The notes under the pieces were generated by a model that saw only the letters and a list, made by a program, of their open reading frames with translations, was not told the origin of the DNA and made no database searches. Made by a program: the position numbers and the translations under genes. Shown one piece after another: positions 1 to 8,671 of a stretch of 30,454 nucleotides of DNA (position 1 is the stretch's first letter; every line of letters starts with the position of its first letter). Source of the stretch: Dethiosulfatibacter sp. (GTDB taxonomy: Bacteria; Bacillota_A; Clostridia; Tissierellales; Dethiosulfatibacteraceae); contig JAHRFV010000105.1 of assembly GCA_019084435.1 (NCBI GenBank), forward strand, positions 1-30,454. Reading direction: 5' to 3'.

Positions 1-579
1 ATGGTGTCTGAGGATAGTACCCTCTATGCTTTTTCCCGAAATGGCATTTAAGTAGCCATTGCTTACTGCAAAATCATCGATAGCCTTGACAGTAATCGCT
101 TCCGTGTCATATGGTCCTATATGCATCATCTGGACACAAAGCCCTTCTGTGAATTCCTCTAGCCTAGCTTTTGACGTATCAAGATGCGGTTTCTTTTTAT
201 TCATTTCATTGATAGCCCATGTAAATACTTCATCGGTGACAAATTCCGGTTGTCTTATCATAGAAGTCCAGATCAATTGATCTTTTTGATATATGTCTAG
301 TTTTCGGTCTTCCTTTGTCCACCATAAGCCTTCCAACGGTGGAACGACATACTCAAAAAAATTTGGGGATGCATTACCGCTTTTATTGCTCATTTTAATG
401 GTGTAGGATAATCCATAAAGCAATTCTACCGACTTAGTGTATTCTCCCGATTCATCATTGGGATCACCTTTGCCATCAATCATAATGAATTTTATTTTTG
501 GTACGTCAATTATCACTGGAACTGTTTTCGGGAGATATAGATTCTTATATTCTTTTTTATAATCCAATTTATCTGACAT
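1..579 (-). CDS. GyrI-like small-molecule-binding domain protein (3' end outside window)
   Basis: The frame is open from the ATG at 577-579 to the window edge, giving 193 codons with no stop, so the C-terminus is missing. A GGAGG lies six bases before the ATG. The protein opens MSDKLDYKKEYKNLY and continues with IDGKGDPN and a PPLEGLWW segment, which is the pattern of stand-alone GyrI-like (SHV-fold) proteins related to the effector domain of AraC/MerR regulators such as Rob and BmrR. It has no helix-turn-helix. Members of this group bind hydrophobic small molecules, and some have hydrolase activity; which applies here cannot be told. It is the upstream member of a minus-strand pair only if a gene continues beyond the edge. 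Family assignment is from motif recall. Confidence 0.85.
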   Translation of the reverse strand, partial: MSDKLDYKKEYKNLYLPKTVPVIIDVPKIKFIMIDGKGDPNDESGEYTKSVELLYGLSYTIKMSNKSGNASPNFFEYVVPPLEGLWWTKEDRKLDIYQKDQLIWTSMIRQPEFVTDEVFTWAINEMNKKKPHLDTSKARLEEFTEGLCVQMMHIGPYDTEAITVKAIDDFAVSNGYLNAISGKSIEGTILRHH

Positions 580-602
580 TTTGGCCTCCATTGTTATTAC
601 AA

Positions 603-1424
603 TTATTGTTCCATATTATTTTTAATTTCGAGATACCTATCAGTAGCTGCTTCGGATGGTTCACCCTTCCTACAGATATCCAGTTTTTCAAGTTTCCGAT
701 TTGGTCGTTCAATAATCAATCTACCTTCATTGTCCAGCTTCTTACCCAAGCTATCAAAAGCTTCTTTGAAACGATTATCCTTACGTGCTTTTGCATAAAA
801 CGAGAGTACAAATACGTAATAAAACAGGTTGTATCTCAAAAATGGATACTCCACTTGCATAAACAGGGTTCCCATCCCATAGTGGCAAGGTCCGATTGGT
901 ACACGGACTGTCCAATGATTCAGAAGCGTTTCAACAGCGCGATCAAGTTCTTTAGTCTCGTGATGAAGTCCAGCACATCGAAATGCGTCTAATGCCATTA
1001 ACGTAACACCTGGATTTGAAAAATTGGTTTCAGGACCTCTGCCGTATAAAAACTTGTTGCATCGCCATCCGCCATCCTCGAATCTGCTCCTAAGTAAATA
1101 TTCCAAAGCCATTCTAACACGCTTTTCACCCTCATAGCCATTTCTACAAAGTGCTGTTGCTGCAAGAGCTGTATGACAGGGATAAATCGAACCTTTAGGC
1201 GATATTCGCGCTCTTCCGTCATCTCTTATCACACCTAGAACCAAATCAGCTGCACCTTTAAGTGCTTCATGAGATTTTTCCACTTTCAACTCACTCATTA
1301 CAAGCAAAGCAGTCAGTGTACTGATTGGTTTTTCTATGCCTATTCTTCCATCTGGTGTCGCCCAAAAATCCGATCCATTGTCATTGCGGGATAATAGTAG
1401 TTTATCAATATCACCTTGATACAT
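603..1424 (-). CDS. Prenyltransferase / squalene-cyclase-like alpha/alpha-toroid protein
   Basis: 273 residues starting at an ATG with a GAGGAAG ribosome binding site. The body consists of repeated helical hairpins. One carries LLRSRFEDGGW (about 110-120), which resembles the QW motif of the terpenoid cyclase/prenyltransferase toroid, and others carry YPCHTALAATAL and NPGVTLMALDAF. True squalene-hopene cyclases are over twice as long and have a DxDD acid motif, which is not seen here, so this is a small single-toroid relative and not a functional triterpene cyclase. It has no signal peptide and is probably cytoplasmic. It lies 24 bases upstream of the GyrI-like gene on the same strand, so the two may be co-transcribed. 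Its substrate and activity are unknown. Confidence 0.75.
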   Translation of the reverse strand: MYQGDIDKLLLSRNDNGSDFWATPDGRIGIEKPISTLTALLVMSELKVEKSHEALKGAADLVLGVIRDDGRARISPKGSIYPCHTALAATALCRNGYEGEKRVRMALEYLLRSRFEDGGWRCNKFLYGRGPETNFSNPGVTLMALDAFRCAGLHHETKELDRAVETLLNHWTVRVPIGPCHYGMGTLFMQVEYPFLRYNLFYYVFVLSFYAKARKDNRFKEAFDSLGKKLDNEGRLIIERPNRKLEKLDICRKGEPSEAATDRYLEIKNNMEQ

Positions 1425-1466
1425 TGCACATCACTTCCTCAAAAAGTAATAGTTTCAATAAGCTTT

Positions 1467-2228
1467 TTATTTTTCAGCAACAACCAGCATTTCATAATCC
1501 TCAGTTGCAAGCTCATCTTCTCTAGAATAAGCACCTAGCTTCGCGCCAAATATTTCAACCTTTCTATATCCTAGTGATTTCAACAACCATGTGATTTCGC
1601 TCGGGATATAGTATCTTTCATTGCATTCAATCTGGTGTTCATGTCCATCGTCATCAGTAAAAGTAGTTATGTTATTATCTCGCATTGTCATAAGATTGAA
1701 ATGAGTACTTTTATACTGAGCTTCCTTTCCCTCATGATTGCCTTCATGAAATTCATCAATAGAATGAAACAATGGAAACAAACCATTTAGAGTTGTAAAA
1801 ATTAGTTTAGACGTACTTTTCAGTGTTTTAGTTACATTCTTCAATATTTCAAAATTCATCTCATCTGTTTCCATTAACGGAAATCCGCCTTCACAAAGCA
1901 TGATGGCGACATCAAATCGGTTTTTAAATGGTAGATTTCTTGCATCATGCATTAAAAACTCGATCTTCAGGTTTTCCTTTTCGGCTTTTTCCCTAGCCTT
2001 TTGTAACTGGGACACTGATAAATCTATACCTGTTACAGAGTATCCTCTTTTTGAAAGCTCTATTGCATGCCTGCCTGTTCCACAACCAACATCTATTATT
2101 TTTAGTGATTTATTGTAATTAAGCTCCTTCTCTATAAAGTCACACTCACCTATTGTTCCTTGAGTGAATATTTCTTTGTCGTAATTCTCCCCATAATTGT
2201 CAAATAATTTTTCATACCATTGTTTCAT
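1467..2228 (-). CDS. Class I SAM-dependent methyltransferase
   Basis: 253 residues. Motif I is IIDVGCGTG (about 44-52), followed by the acidic end of strand 2 (GIDLS, D69) and HDARNLPF (94-101), the usual SAM-binding order of the Methyltransf_11/25 type. The methyl acceptor cannot be read from sequence; small molecules are the usual guess for stand-alone enzymes like this. The ATG at 2226-2228 is chosen, but the in-frame GTG directly before it (2229-2231) is also possible because the GGAGG at 2239-2243 serves either. It is on the same strand as the toroid gene 42 bases downstream, so a shared transcript is possible. It is complete, with no odd features. Confidence 0.9.
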   Translation of the reverse strand: MKQWYEKLFDNYGENYDKEIFTQGTIGECDFIEKELNYNKSLKIIDVGCGTGRHAIELSKRGYSVTGIDLSVSQLQKAREKAEKENLKIEFLMHDARNLPFKNRFDVAIMLCEGGFPLMETDEMNFEILKNVTKTLKSTSKLIFTTLNGLFPLFHSIDEFHEGNHEGKEAQYKSTHFNLMTMRDNNITTFTDDDGHEHQIECNERYYIPSEITWLLKSLGYRKVEIFGAKLGAYSREDELATEDYEMLVVAEK

Positions 2229-2268
2229 CACTAAAAATCCTCCATTTCTCTTATGACGAATTTGTTTT

Positions 2269-3231
2269 TCACCTTATCTCTTTTAAAAACGCTTTTATGG
2301 CCTCGGAAATAATGTCAGCTTTTTCATGATGGACATAATGACCAGTGTCAAGGCGCATAAATCGACTTACAACAAGCTTAGAAAGATATTCAGTCAATGC
2401 CTTATCCCATCCGCTGACTTGCTTTTCCTGTTCTTCCGAAATAAAAAAGTACATTGGAGTATTGGCTGGAATTCCATTTGTCGCCACCAACTGAGCGTTG
2501 TTGTTCAGATTGGTGATTTCTCTCAACATATCTTTAGTTAAAGAGCTTCTAAAAAAAGAAGCCAAATACTGATTTTTATCTTCCTCAGTCAAGTCGTTTG
2601 ATTTCATCAAGGGTAAATTTTCACTCAAATCAGCTTCAGGCATTAATCTTGATAAACCGATTCTGGTTATTAAATAAATGAGATTCAATTGAATGCCTGG
2701 AGGTATTGGAAGTATTTCAACAGCTTCTGGTGTAGTGGGATCCAGCCCAATGATTGCTGTAACTTCATCAGGGTATTTCTGTGCCCAATAAATCGCCTCC
2801 AGTCCTGACATGGAATGGGGTAATAGTATATACGGTCCTTTTTCTCCTGAGAGATTTAACGCTTCTCTGGTTTCCTCAAGAATAGTATCGATATCTCGTG
2901 GACTGTTTGAAGGCTCACTCCAACCATAGCCTGATTTTTCTACCACAGCAATCCTGTAATCATCTGTCATCCTCATCCATAAGGGTTTAAAATCCAATAT
3001 AGGACTACTGGTGCCATGTCCCGCCATAAAAACCAAAGTAATATCACCTTCTCCTGCTATAAATATATGAAGCTTTTTGTCATTAACATTAACTATACTG
3101 CCTGGTGGTGGGTAAGCACTAGTCTCCTTTTTTAATTGAATCCTGTGATTAATCATAGAAGCGATCAAAAACAATATGACCATAAACAAAACAATTATTA
3201 AAACAATACCTAATACTTTCAAAATCCTCAT
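2269..3231 (-). CDS. Membrane-anchored alpha/beta hydrolase
   Basis: 320 residues. One hydrophobic helix (about 4-26) anchors an alpha/beta-hydrolase domain that is probably outside the membrane. The oxyanion-hole segment is FMAGHGTSS (about 68-76) and the nucleophile elbow is PHSMSG with Ser140. This is unusual because the common first Gly of GxSxG is His-preceded Pro here. A catalytic His lies in GHYVHHE near 298-301. The order fits the proline-iminopeptidase/haloalkane-dehalogenase type of fold, but the substrate is unknown. An in-frame ATG 10 codons upstream exists, but the AAAGGAG is placed six bases before the ATG chosen here. It is separated from the methyltransferase gene by 37 bases and may head that transcript. 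Confidence 0.88.
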   Translation of the reverse strand: MRILKVLGIVLIIVLFMVILFLIASMINHRIQLKKETSAYPPPGSIVNVNDKKLHIFIAGEGDITLVFMAGHGTSSPILDFKPLWMRMTDDYRIAVVEKSGYGWSEPSNSPRDIDTILEETREALNLSGEKGPYILLPHSMSGLEAIYWAQKYPDEVTAIIGLDPTTPEAVEILPIPPGIQLNLIYLITRIGLSRLMPEADLSENLPLMKSNDLTEEDKNQYLASFFRSSLTKDMLREITNLNNNAQLVATNGIPANTPMYFFISEEQEKQVSGWDKALTEYLSKLVVSRFMRLDTGHYVHHEKADIISEAIKAFLKEIR

Positions 3232-3537
3232 CTTCATCTCCTTTCTCTTATAGAATAGCATCTCCTATAGTATGAGTGCGTTTTCTAATCATGCAACTTA
3301 CCTAATATCTACTCTGACTGAATCATATTGGTGTAAGTTATGTAGCGATCTCTATCAGGTCAGAATATCGTATACGTTCTCATAACCACGTTTGACCTAC
3401 ATTTTATCATTTTAAGCATCAAAAAACAATTCAACTAATTAATCTGTATAATCAATTATCTTTGTCATCAATGAGCCATATTTTTGACACATATTCATTC
3501 TATAATCATATCAGAATACTTTAAGGAGGAACTCAAA
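3232..3537. other. Divergent intergenic region without a recognisable gene
   Basis: 306 AT-rich bases separate the divergent hydrolase and DUF2202 genes. The stretch must hold both promoters. No reading frame with a ribosome binding site, tRNA or strong hairpin was found. Perfect TTGACA (3484-3489) and TATAAT (3501-3506) hexamers occur only 11 bases apart, too close to act together as a sigma-A promoter. Confidence 0.5.
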
Positions 3538-4215
3538 ATGTCTGTAAATGAATCTTTATCTATTTCCAAACAAAAATTTGTTGCTGTTCTTATAATCATA
3601 TCACTTACGATCAGTGGCATAGTGATTCTATCAGGTTGTAGCAATACATCAGAAACATTTAATGAAACAACAACGTCAGTTCAGGAAACTACAGAACAAA
3701 TGGCTGTAGTCCAGGATACTGTCAATCATAATGTCGATATGAATCCAACTCCACTTACTATCGATGATCAAGCATTATCTCTTGAGGGATATGGTGCTGC
3801 AGGTGCTTTGGCGGATCAATCGTTAAGCATTACTGATATGTTAATGTATGCGGTTCAGGATGAATACCTGGCACGTGGAGAGTATTTGTCCATCATTGAC
3901 AAATTCGGCAAGCAGAGACCATACACGAACATCATCAAGTCCGAAGAGAGTCATCTTGCGTTTTTAGAAGAAGTTTATATATCATATGAACTTGATTTTC
4001 CAGAAGACAGCTCCATTGACCATATTGTAGTGCCTGATAATTTGCTTGAAGCGGCACAGACTGGTGTACAAGCAGAGATAGATAACATTGCAATGTATGA
4101 AATATTTTTGACCTATGATTTGCCTGAAAACGTCTTTGAGGTTTTCACTGCTTTGAAGAAAGGCTCTGAAAGTCATTTATTAGCTTTTCAAAAACAAGTA
4201 GATAGACTGAACTAG
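3538..4215 (+). CDS. DUF2202 ferritin-like lipoprotein
   Basis: 225 residues from the ATG at 3538, chosen because AAGGAGGA lies seven bases before it; an earlier in-frame ATG at 3484 has no such site. The N-terminus is a lipoprotein signal with lipobox LSGC (Cys34), so the protein should be tethered outside the cytoplasmic membrane. A Thr/Glu-rich linker follows, then an all-helical DUF2202 domain (about 90-225). It contains acidic pairs spaced as in ferritin-like four-helix bundles: DEYLARGEY, EESHLAF, AEIDNIAMYE and SESHLLAF. Ferritin-like folds normally bind two metals through Glu and ExxH residues, but the role of DUF2202 proteins is not established. The gene is monocistronic, ending just before a strong terminator. 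Confidence 0.88.
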   Translation: MSVNESLSISKQKFVAVLIIISLTISGIVILSGCSNTSETFNETTTSVQETTEQMAVVQDTVNHNVDMNPTPLTIDDQALSLEGYGAAGALADQSLSITDMLMYAVQDEYLARGEYLSIIDKFGKQRPYTNIIKSEESHLAFLEEVYISYELDFPEDSSIDHIVVPDNLLEAAQTGVQAEIDNIAMYEIFLTYDLPENVFEVFTALKKGSESHLLAFQKQVDRLN

Positions 4216-4254
4216 TGCTTCCAAACACTGCTCTATATTGAATATCAAAAAAAC

Positions 4255-4295
4255 GCCAAAGGAAAGCATTATACTGCTTTCCTTTGGCATTTTTT
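4255..4295. terminator. Bidirectional rho-independent terminator
   Basis: A perfect 14-bp stem (4255-4268 with 4275-4288) has a six-base loop. It is followed by T5-6 on the plus strand and preceded by an A-run, which gives U's on the minus strand. It sits between the convergent DUF2202 (+) and AraC-type (-) genes and can serve both. Confidence 0.92.
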
Positions 4296-4300
4296 ACTAA

Positions 4301-5209
4301 TTATTGGTTCAATAACTTGACTGGTCTAGCCTCGATATACCCTCTGTATCCTTGTGGCTCAAGTTGGAATCTAGGCGCATCATTGTCCGCCCACTCAAAA
4401 CCATAAGTCTGGGGATTATACTTCTTCATCACAGCCCATAATTCCTCGATTGCTTCTCCAAAAATCTCATCATCATATGGTTCACCTTGAAACACCATCA
4501 TTTTACAGGCTGGTAAATCAATCATTTCAAAACCGTCTGGAATTTCTCCTGAGTAATGTTCTGAAACTTCTACTCCTTGAACGTATTTCGATGTTCCAGG
4601 CTTAATAAGATTACTCGGGAGCCACATACCTGCGGGTTCGTACATTGCTTCTTTGATGCTAGATAGCATTCCCCAAACATCACAACCAACCTCTTCACAA
4701 TATTCAAAATAGTGGGTTGCCTTAATTCCTCGTTTTAAAATCAGTTTTCTTGCTGGTCTTTCTACAACTTGAACAAAAACAGTATTTGTGGTTTTTTTCT
4801 CAGTCATATCTATCTCTCCTTTTAAAATTGTGAGGTAATATTCACGAATACGATGGGGCATAAATAGTTGAATGGGCTTGGGATTATCACTATACTTTTT
4901 TGGACAAATCCCAAATTGCTTATAGAACGCCCTTGTGAAGCCTTCGTGGGAATCAAACACAAAGTCAAAAGCGACATCAATAATTTTTGTTTGTTTATCC
5001 CTTAATTGCAATGCGGCTTGACTCAATCTAAGTGCTCTCAAATACTCAAATGGTGTTTTGCTTAAATGTTCTTTAAATATTCTAGCCGCATGCCATTGCG
5101 AATAACCCGCTGCTTTTGCAAGGTCACTAAGTGTTATTTGAGAATTGATGTGCTCATGAATATAGTTTTGCATGCGTTGAACTGCATTTATTACTTCCCA
5201 CCGTTCCAT
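4301..5209 (-). CDS. AraC-family regulator with GyrI-like effector domain
   Basis: 302 residues with an AAAGGAGGTGAG site just upstream. An N-terminal double helix-turn-helix (about 8-108) shows the AraC/XylS signature: ITLSDLAKAAGYSQWHAARIF, then DVAFDFVFDSHEGFTRAFYKQFG. A GyrI-like effector-binding domain (about 140-300) follows, ending in a GYRGYIEARP-like strand. This Rob/SoxS-like layout with a C-terminal ligand pocket is typical of transcription activators that respond to hydrophobic compounds. Its target is unknown; the divergent or adjacent GNAT and hydrolase genes are possible candidates. It stands alone, with a terminator directly at its 3' end. Confidence 0.93.
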   Translation of the reverse strand: MERWEVINAVQRMQNYIHEHINSQITLSDLAKAAGYSQWHAARIFKEHLSKTPFEYLRALRLSQAALQLRDKQTKIIDVAFDFVFDSHEGFTRAFYKQFGICPKKYSDNPKPIQLFMPHRIREYYLTILKGEIDMTEKKTTNTVFVQVVERPARKLILKRGIKATHYFEYCEEVGCDVWGMLSSIKEAMYEPAGMWLPSNLIKPGTSKYVQGVEVSEHYSGEIPDGFEMIDLPACKMMVFQGEPYDDEIFGEAIEELWAVMKKYNPQTYGFEWADNDAPRFQLEPQGYRGYIEARPVKLLNQ

Positions 5210-5282
5210 GTTCTCACCTCCTTTCCCTAGGATATCAGCATATGATAATATTTTCTTGACTTGAATTGCTAAATCTAGATAA

Positions 5283-6062
5283 TTAAAAGAAAAACCTTAG
5301 TAGCCTTGTTTTGGAATACGCTCCAGCACTTTCCATGCTTTTTAATGAATTATGATTGTAATACCAACAGCCAGATCTGCATTCGAATCCTTCTGATTCT
5401 ACCAACTCTTGAAGATTTTTTAGAATGTTTTTTGCATAGCCCTGTTGTCTTTTTTCTTCCATAACATACATACCGATACTGGCGATGGACTTGATTACTC
5501 GGCCTGTCTCAACAATCCCAAATCCAATCAGATGATCATTCTCCAATACTTTGTAGATTCTATAATATGTTGCTTCTTTTATGCTATCCTCAATAGGATC
5601 TTCAGCAAAAAAATCACCGGCAAGACTTAATAATTCAAGATCTTCATTAGTTCGTAGTTGTACAAGTTCGAGGGTTTTTCTCTGGAAAGTTTCAGATGTG
5701 TTTTTACCATATATAGAGAAATATGCCTGCTTTTCAAGTTTTTCAAAATTATCTACACAATGGCTGATAAAGAATTCATCTCCGGTTGAAGCCATGGCAT
5801 TTGTCACCTGCTCATAGTGCTTGATTTTTTCAAATATTGATTTTCCATGTTGTATGTACTCATCGTCTAAATAGAACGATGTAATGGTGTGTTTCTTGAA
5901 TATTGAAAAATATCCAATAATACTTCCTTTATCAATAACTGCATAATGGTTGCTTTCTAGTATATGTTTTTCCCAGAAAGAATCCACCGTAATCATATTT
6001 CTCAATACATAATTTTCAATCATTGCTTCAATTCTTTCATAAGTTGTTTGTTCTATGTGCAT
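5283..6062 (-). CDS. GNAT-family N-acetyltransferase
   Basis: 259 residues. The acetyl-CoA-binding motif A is in the C-terminal half: IASIGMYVMEEKRQQGYAKNI, with the R/Q-x-x-G-x-A loop. It is followed by a conserved tail (CRSGCWYYNHNSLKSMESAG) in which an Asn-Ser pair precedes the last helix, as in many GNATs. The N-terminal half is a divergent, probably vestigial GNAT-like fold, so this may be a tandem-GNAT protein. The ATG at 6060-6062 is preferred because GGAGG lies five bases before it; the in-frame ATG four codons earlier overlaps that GGAGG. The substrate is unknown. It is divergent from the transporter operon starting at 6279. Confidence 0.85.
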   Translation of the reverse strand: MHIEQTTYERIEAMIENYVLRNMITVDSFWEKHILESNHYAVIDKGSIIGYFSIFKKHTITSFYLDDEYIQHGKSIFEKIKHYEQVTNAMASTGDEFFISHCVDNFEKLEKQAYFSIYGKNTSETFQRKTLELVQLRTNEDLELLSLAGDFFAEDPIEDSIKEATYYRIYKVLENDHLIGFGIVETGRVIKSIASIGMYVMEEKRQQGYAKNILKNLQELVESEGFECRSGCWYYNHNSLKSMESAGAYSKTRLLRFFF

Positions 6063-6196
6063 CTTTACCTCCATTATTCTGATTATTAACTTTGTATAAT
6101 AAATATTTTAACCCGATTTCGGAGTATTGTCATCTAATAAGTGTATTTAAAAATAAATATCGTTTCATATCAATCAGGGTTTCTTGTCAAATAGAC

Positions 6197-6225
6197 TTGA
6201 AGTTAAGGTGATTATTATGTAAAAT
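6197..6225 (+). promoter_or_regulatory. Candidate sigma-A promoter of the transporter operon
   Basis: TTGAAG (6197-6202) and TAAAAT (6220-6225) are separated by 17 bases and lie 53 bases before the start codon of the first transporter gene. Each hexamer has one or two mismatches to consensus. This is read from sequence only. Confidence 0.45.
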
Positions 6226-6278
6226 CAGGAAGAGTGGATATGGATTCAACATAATTTACATAAAGGTGGTACGGATTT

Positions 6279-8669
6279 GTGAAATTAACTAAACAAATCA
6301 AAGGTTTGATCACAATCGCATTGATTGCAGTTCTTGTTACGTCGCTATATTGGCGTTATTCCAGAAATGTCTTTGATGAAACGCAACTCAACACCAACAA
6401 CATAATGAACCATATGGAAGAATTAACATCCTCAGTTTATGGTGGACGTTTAGCTGGAAGTGAAGGGAATAATAAGGCTCTTGATTATATACAAACACAT
6501 TTTCAAGAGATTGGACTTCAGCCAGCTGGTGTGGACGAAACTTTCTTTCAGCCTTTTTCGGCACTTATTCCACAAATCGATCCAGAGCCAATCTTTACAA
6601 TAATAAATAACGATGAAACCATAGATAAGAGTTTTGAGATGTACAGAGACTACAGTGTCGTGATGTCTCCAAATGGCGGAAGTACTCTATTTCAAGGAGA
6701 ATACATTGTTCTTGGATCTGATTTCTTAAGGGTTGATCCGTCTAAAATCAAAGGTCGGATTGCAGTAATCGAATACAACAATATAACACCAAGAATTGTG
6801 ACTTATATCATGGAATCAGGAGGAAAAGGAGTTCTCTGCAGTGCTGATTCAAGCTCGTTTGGTCTTTTTAAAGAACTCGAAAAAACAAAATCTCTCAACG
6901 TTGCTGGGAAAACCGGTGATTCTATTCTAGTGGGGTATATTTCTACAGATACATACAAATACATGCAGTCTACACCTGAGAAGATGATGAAAATTAAGGT
7001 GGAAATTGACTATCCTATTGTAAATACTGCTAATGTTTTAGGTAAGATTGAGGGAAAATCTAACAATAATAGTATATTGCTCATTTCAACAGATATTGAC
7101 GGACTGGGCGTCGGTACAAATGGGAATCATTTTCCAGGGGCAATCAACAATACTTCGGGATTGGCAATAATGCTTGAAATAGCTAGAGTTATGTCTAATC
7201 AGGAATCTTTGCCATTTGAAACGGTAATATTTGCCGGGTGGAATGGACAGAAACAGCAGCTTTCAGGATCAGAATTCTACGCAAATAATGCTTTACATCC
7301 TCTTGATAAAACAACTATTATTCATCTGGACTCCATAGGGAAAAAAACAGTTATGGGTCTAGTTATTGCTTCTGATCCAGTTAATGGCTCTATCATACGA
7401 GATAGGATTATGAAATATGCTATAGATGACAATCTGACTCTTGAGATGAGGTCTGTTGCATATGGCGTAATTACACAATTTTCAGATAAAAAAGTGCCCT
7501 CTGTTTTATTAACTGATAACAGCCGTACGGTTGATGCTTATGAAGATCAGATTGATAATGTAGATATAATTGTTATCGATAATGCAGCAAAAATTTTGGC
7601 AACCTTCATAAAAAGAGATGTTTTTAAAGATGTAAGGCTAGATTATCTTGGTTCTTTTGAAAGAAATCTATTTGTATTTCTTTTTTTAGGAGGTTTGATC
7701 AGTTATATTATCGGCAAAGGTTATACTGAAAATTCAAAATTAAAAATCCCCGGTCAAACATGGGAAACCTTATACTTCTCAACTCCAAATATGCTCTTGA
7801 GGAAATTCTATGCTAATGTATTTCCTTATTTATTAGCAATATTCATGCTGGCTTTGCTTGCAAATATTGACCCTGATGCTGATATGAAAATAATCAACGG
7901 GGAAAACATAACAAATGTCTCTTTGTATTTGTCATTGAAAAGAAGTATTGTCTATATTCGAAATATGTTGGATGTTGGGGTATATGGTTCTGATTCAGTA
8001 GGTAATATTTTTAAAGTAATATACAATTCAAGTAAGCTGAGTGTTGCTCTAGTAACCGTGTCATTATTTTTATCCACGGCAGTAGGTATTCTCCGAGGAA
8101 TGTATGAAGCCTATCGTTCTAGAAAATCAAGGTTGGGATCCCTTGGCACTCTCGTGTTTTTTTCCATACCCGATGTCCTTATTGTATTGATTGTACTTTT
8201 GATGTATACAGGTTTTGCTAGGCAGTTTCCTTCCTTGAAGGATATGTTACAGCTAAAGAATTTTATTCTTCCACTATTTACGTTATCCATAATACCCACA
8301 ATTTATATCTCAAGGATTGCATTTATTACCATTCAGGAAGAGTTGACCAAGGACTACATAAAAAACGAAAAAGCCAAGGGTTTTTCCAGAAAAAAAATCA
8401 TATTTATAGAATTGCTACCAGCTGTCATTTTTAGAATTGTCGATGCTATGCCGACTATCGTTACGATGATGCTTTCCAATATGATTGTTGTCGAGTATTT
8501 ATTTAATTATCATGGAATCCTTTACTTCCTGATTTACCTTTATAATCGTCAGGATGTTTATCGGTTTGTACCACTTGCCTTAACATTGGGACTCATCTAT
8601 ATAATACTTACGAAAGGATTCCAATTGCTTGCAAAAATCATAAATCCTATGAAGAGAAAGGAGGTATAG
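6279..8669 (+). CDS. Pseudo-M28-peptidase domain fused to OppB/DppB-type ABC permease
   Basis: 796 residues from a GTG with AAAGGTGG upstream. Order: a membrane helix (about 7-25); an extracellular M28-type domain (about 38-450) opening VYGGRLAGSEG with IQTHFQEIGLQPAG; a helix (about 463-483); then a complete OppB-like permease core with its outside loop (about 535-590), further helices and the EAA loop DYIKNEKAKGFSRKKI (from 692). Against the M28 pattern the metal site looks lost. The HxD of the first strand reads D272-I-D274, the bridging Asp is N290 in GAINNTSG, the Glu-Glu pair is Q324-K325, and the Asp-His before xxFxxxxxP is V397-I398. Only D351 (HLDSIG) remains. Catalysis is therefore unlikely and a peptide-binding role is inferred. 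It is the first gene of four, two bases before the next. OppB proteins are normally about 310 residues. Confidence 0.88.
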   Translation: MKLTKQIKGLITIALIAVLVTSLYWRYSRNVFDETQLNTNNIMNHMEELTSSVYGGRLAGSEGNNKALDYIQTHFQEIGLQPAGVDETFFQPFSALIPQIDPEPIFTIINNDETIDKSFEMYRDYSVVMSPNGGSTLFQGEYIVLGSDFLRVDPSKIKGRIAVIEYNNITPRIVTYIMESGGKGVLCSADSSSFGLFKELEKTKSLNVAGKTGDSILVGYISTDTYKYMQSTPEKMMKIKVEIDYPIVNTANVLGKIEGKSNNNSILLISTDIDGLGVGTNGNHFPGAINNTSGLAIMLEIARVMSNQESLPFETVIFAGWNGQKQQLSGSEFYANNALHPLDKTTIIHLDSIGKKTVMGLVIASDPVNGSIIRDRIMKYAIDDNLTLEMRSVAYGVITQFSDKKVPSVLLTDNSRTVDAYEDQIDNVDIIVIDNAAKILATFIKRDVFKDVRLDYLGSFERNLFVFLFLGGLISYIIGKGYTENSKLKIPGQTWETLYFSTPNMLLRKFYANVFPYLLAIFMLALLANIDPDADMKIINGENITNVSLYLSLKRSIVYIRNMLDVGVYGSDSVGNIFKVIYNSSKLSVALVTVSLFLSTAVGILRGMYEAYRSRKSRLGSLGTLVFFSIPDVLIVLIVLLMYTGFARQFPSLKDMLQLKNFILPLFTLSIIPTIYISRIAFITIQEELTKDYIKNEKAKGFSRKKIIFIELLPAVIFRIVDAMPTIVTMMLSNMIVVEYLFNYHGILYFLIYLYNRQDVYRFVPLALTLGLIYIILTKGFQLLAKIINPMKRKEV

Positions 8670-8671
8670 CA

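Noticed and set aside
498..992. A 164-codon plus-strand open frame
   Set aside because: It lies mostly opposite the well-supported toroid and GyrI-like genes, lacks a ribosome binding site, and its composition is that of an antisense shadow.
3484..3506. TTGACA and TATAAT as a promoter for the DUF2202 gene
   Set aside because: They are only 11 bases apart, too close for a sigma-A promoter; no other clear pair was seen.
3538..4215. The DUF2202 lipoprotein as binding protein of the ABC transporter
   Set aside because: It is small and all-helical with ferritin-like motifs, is not in the operon, and is unlike OppA-type proteins of about 500 residues.
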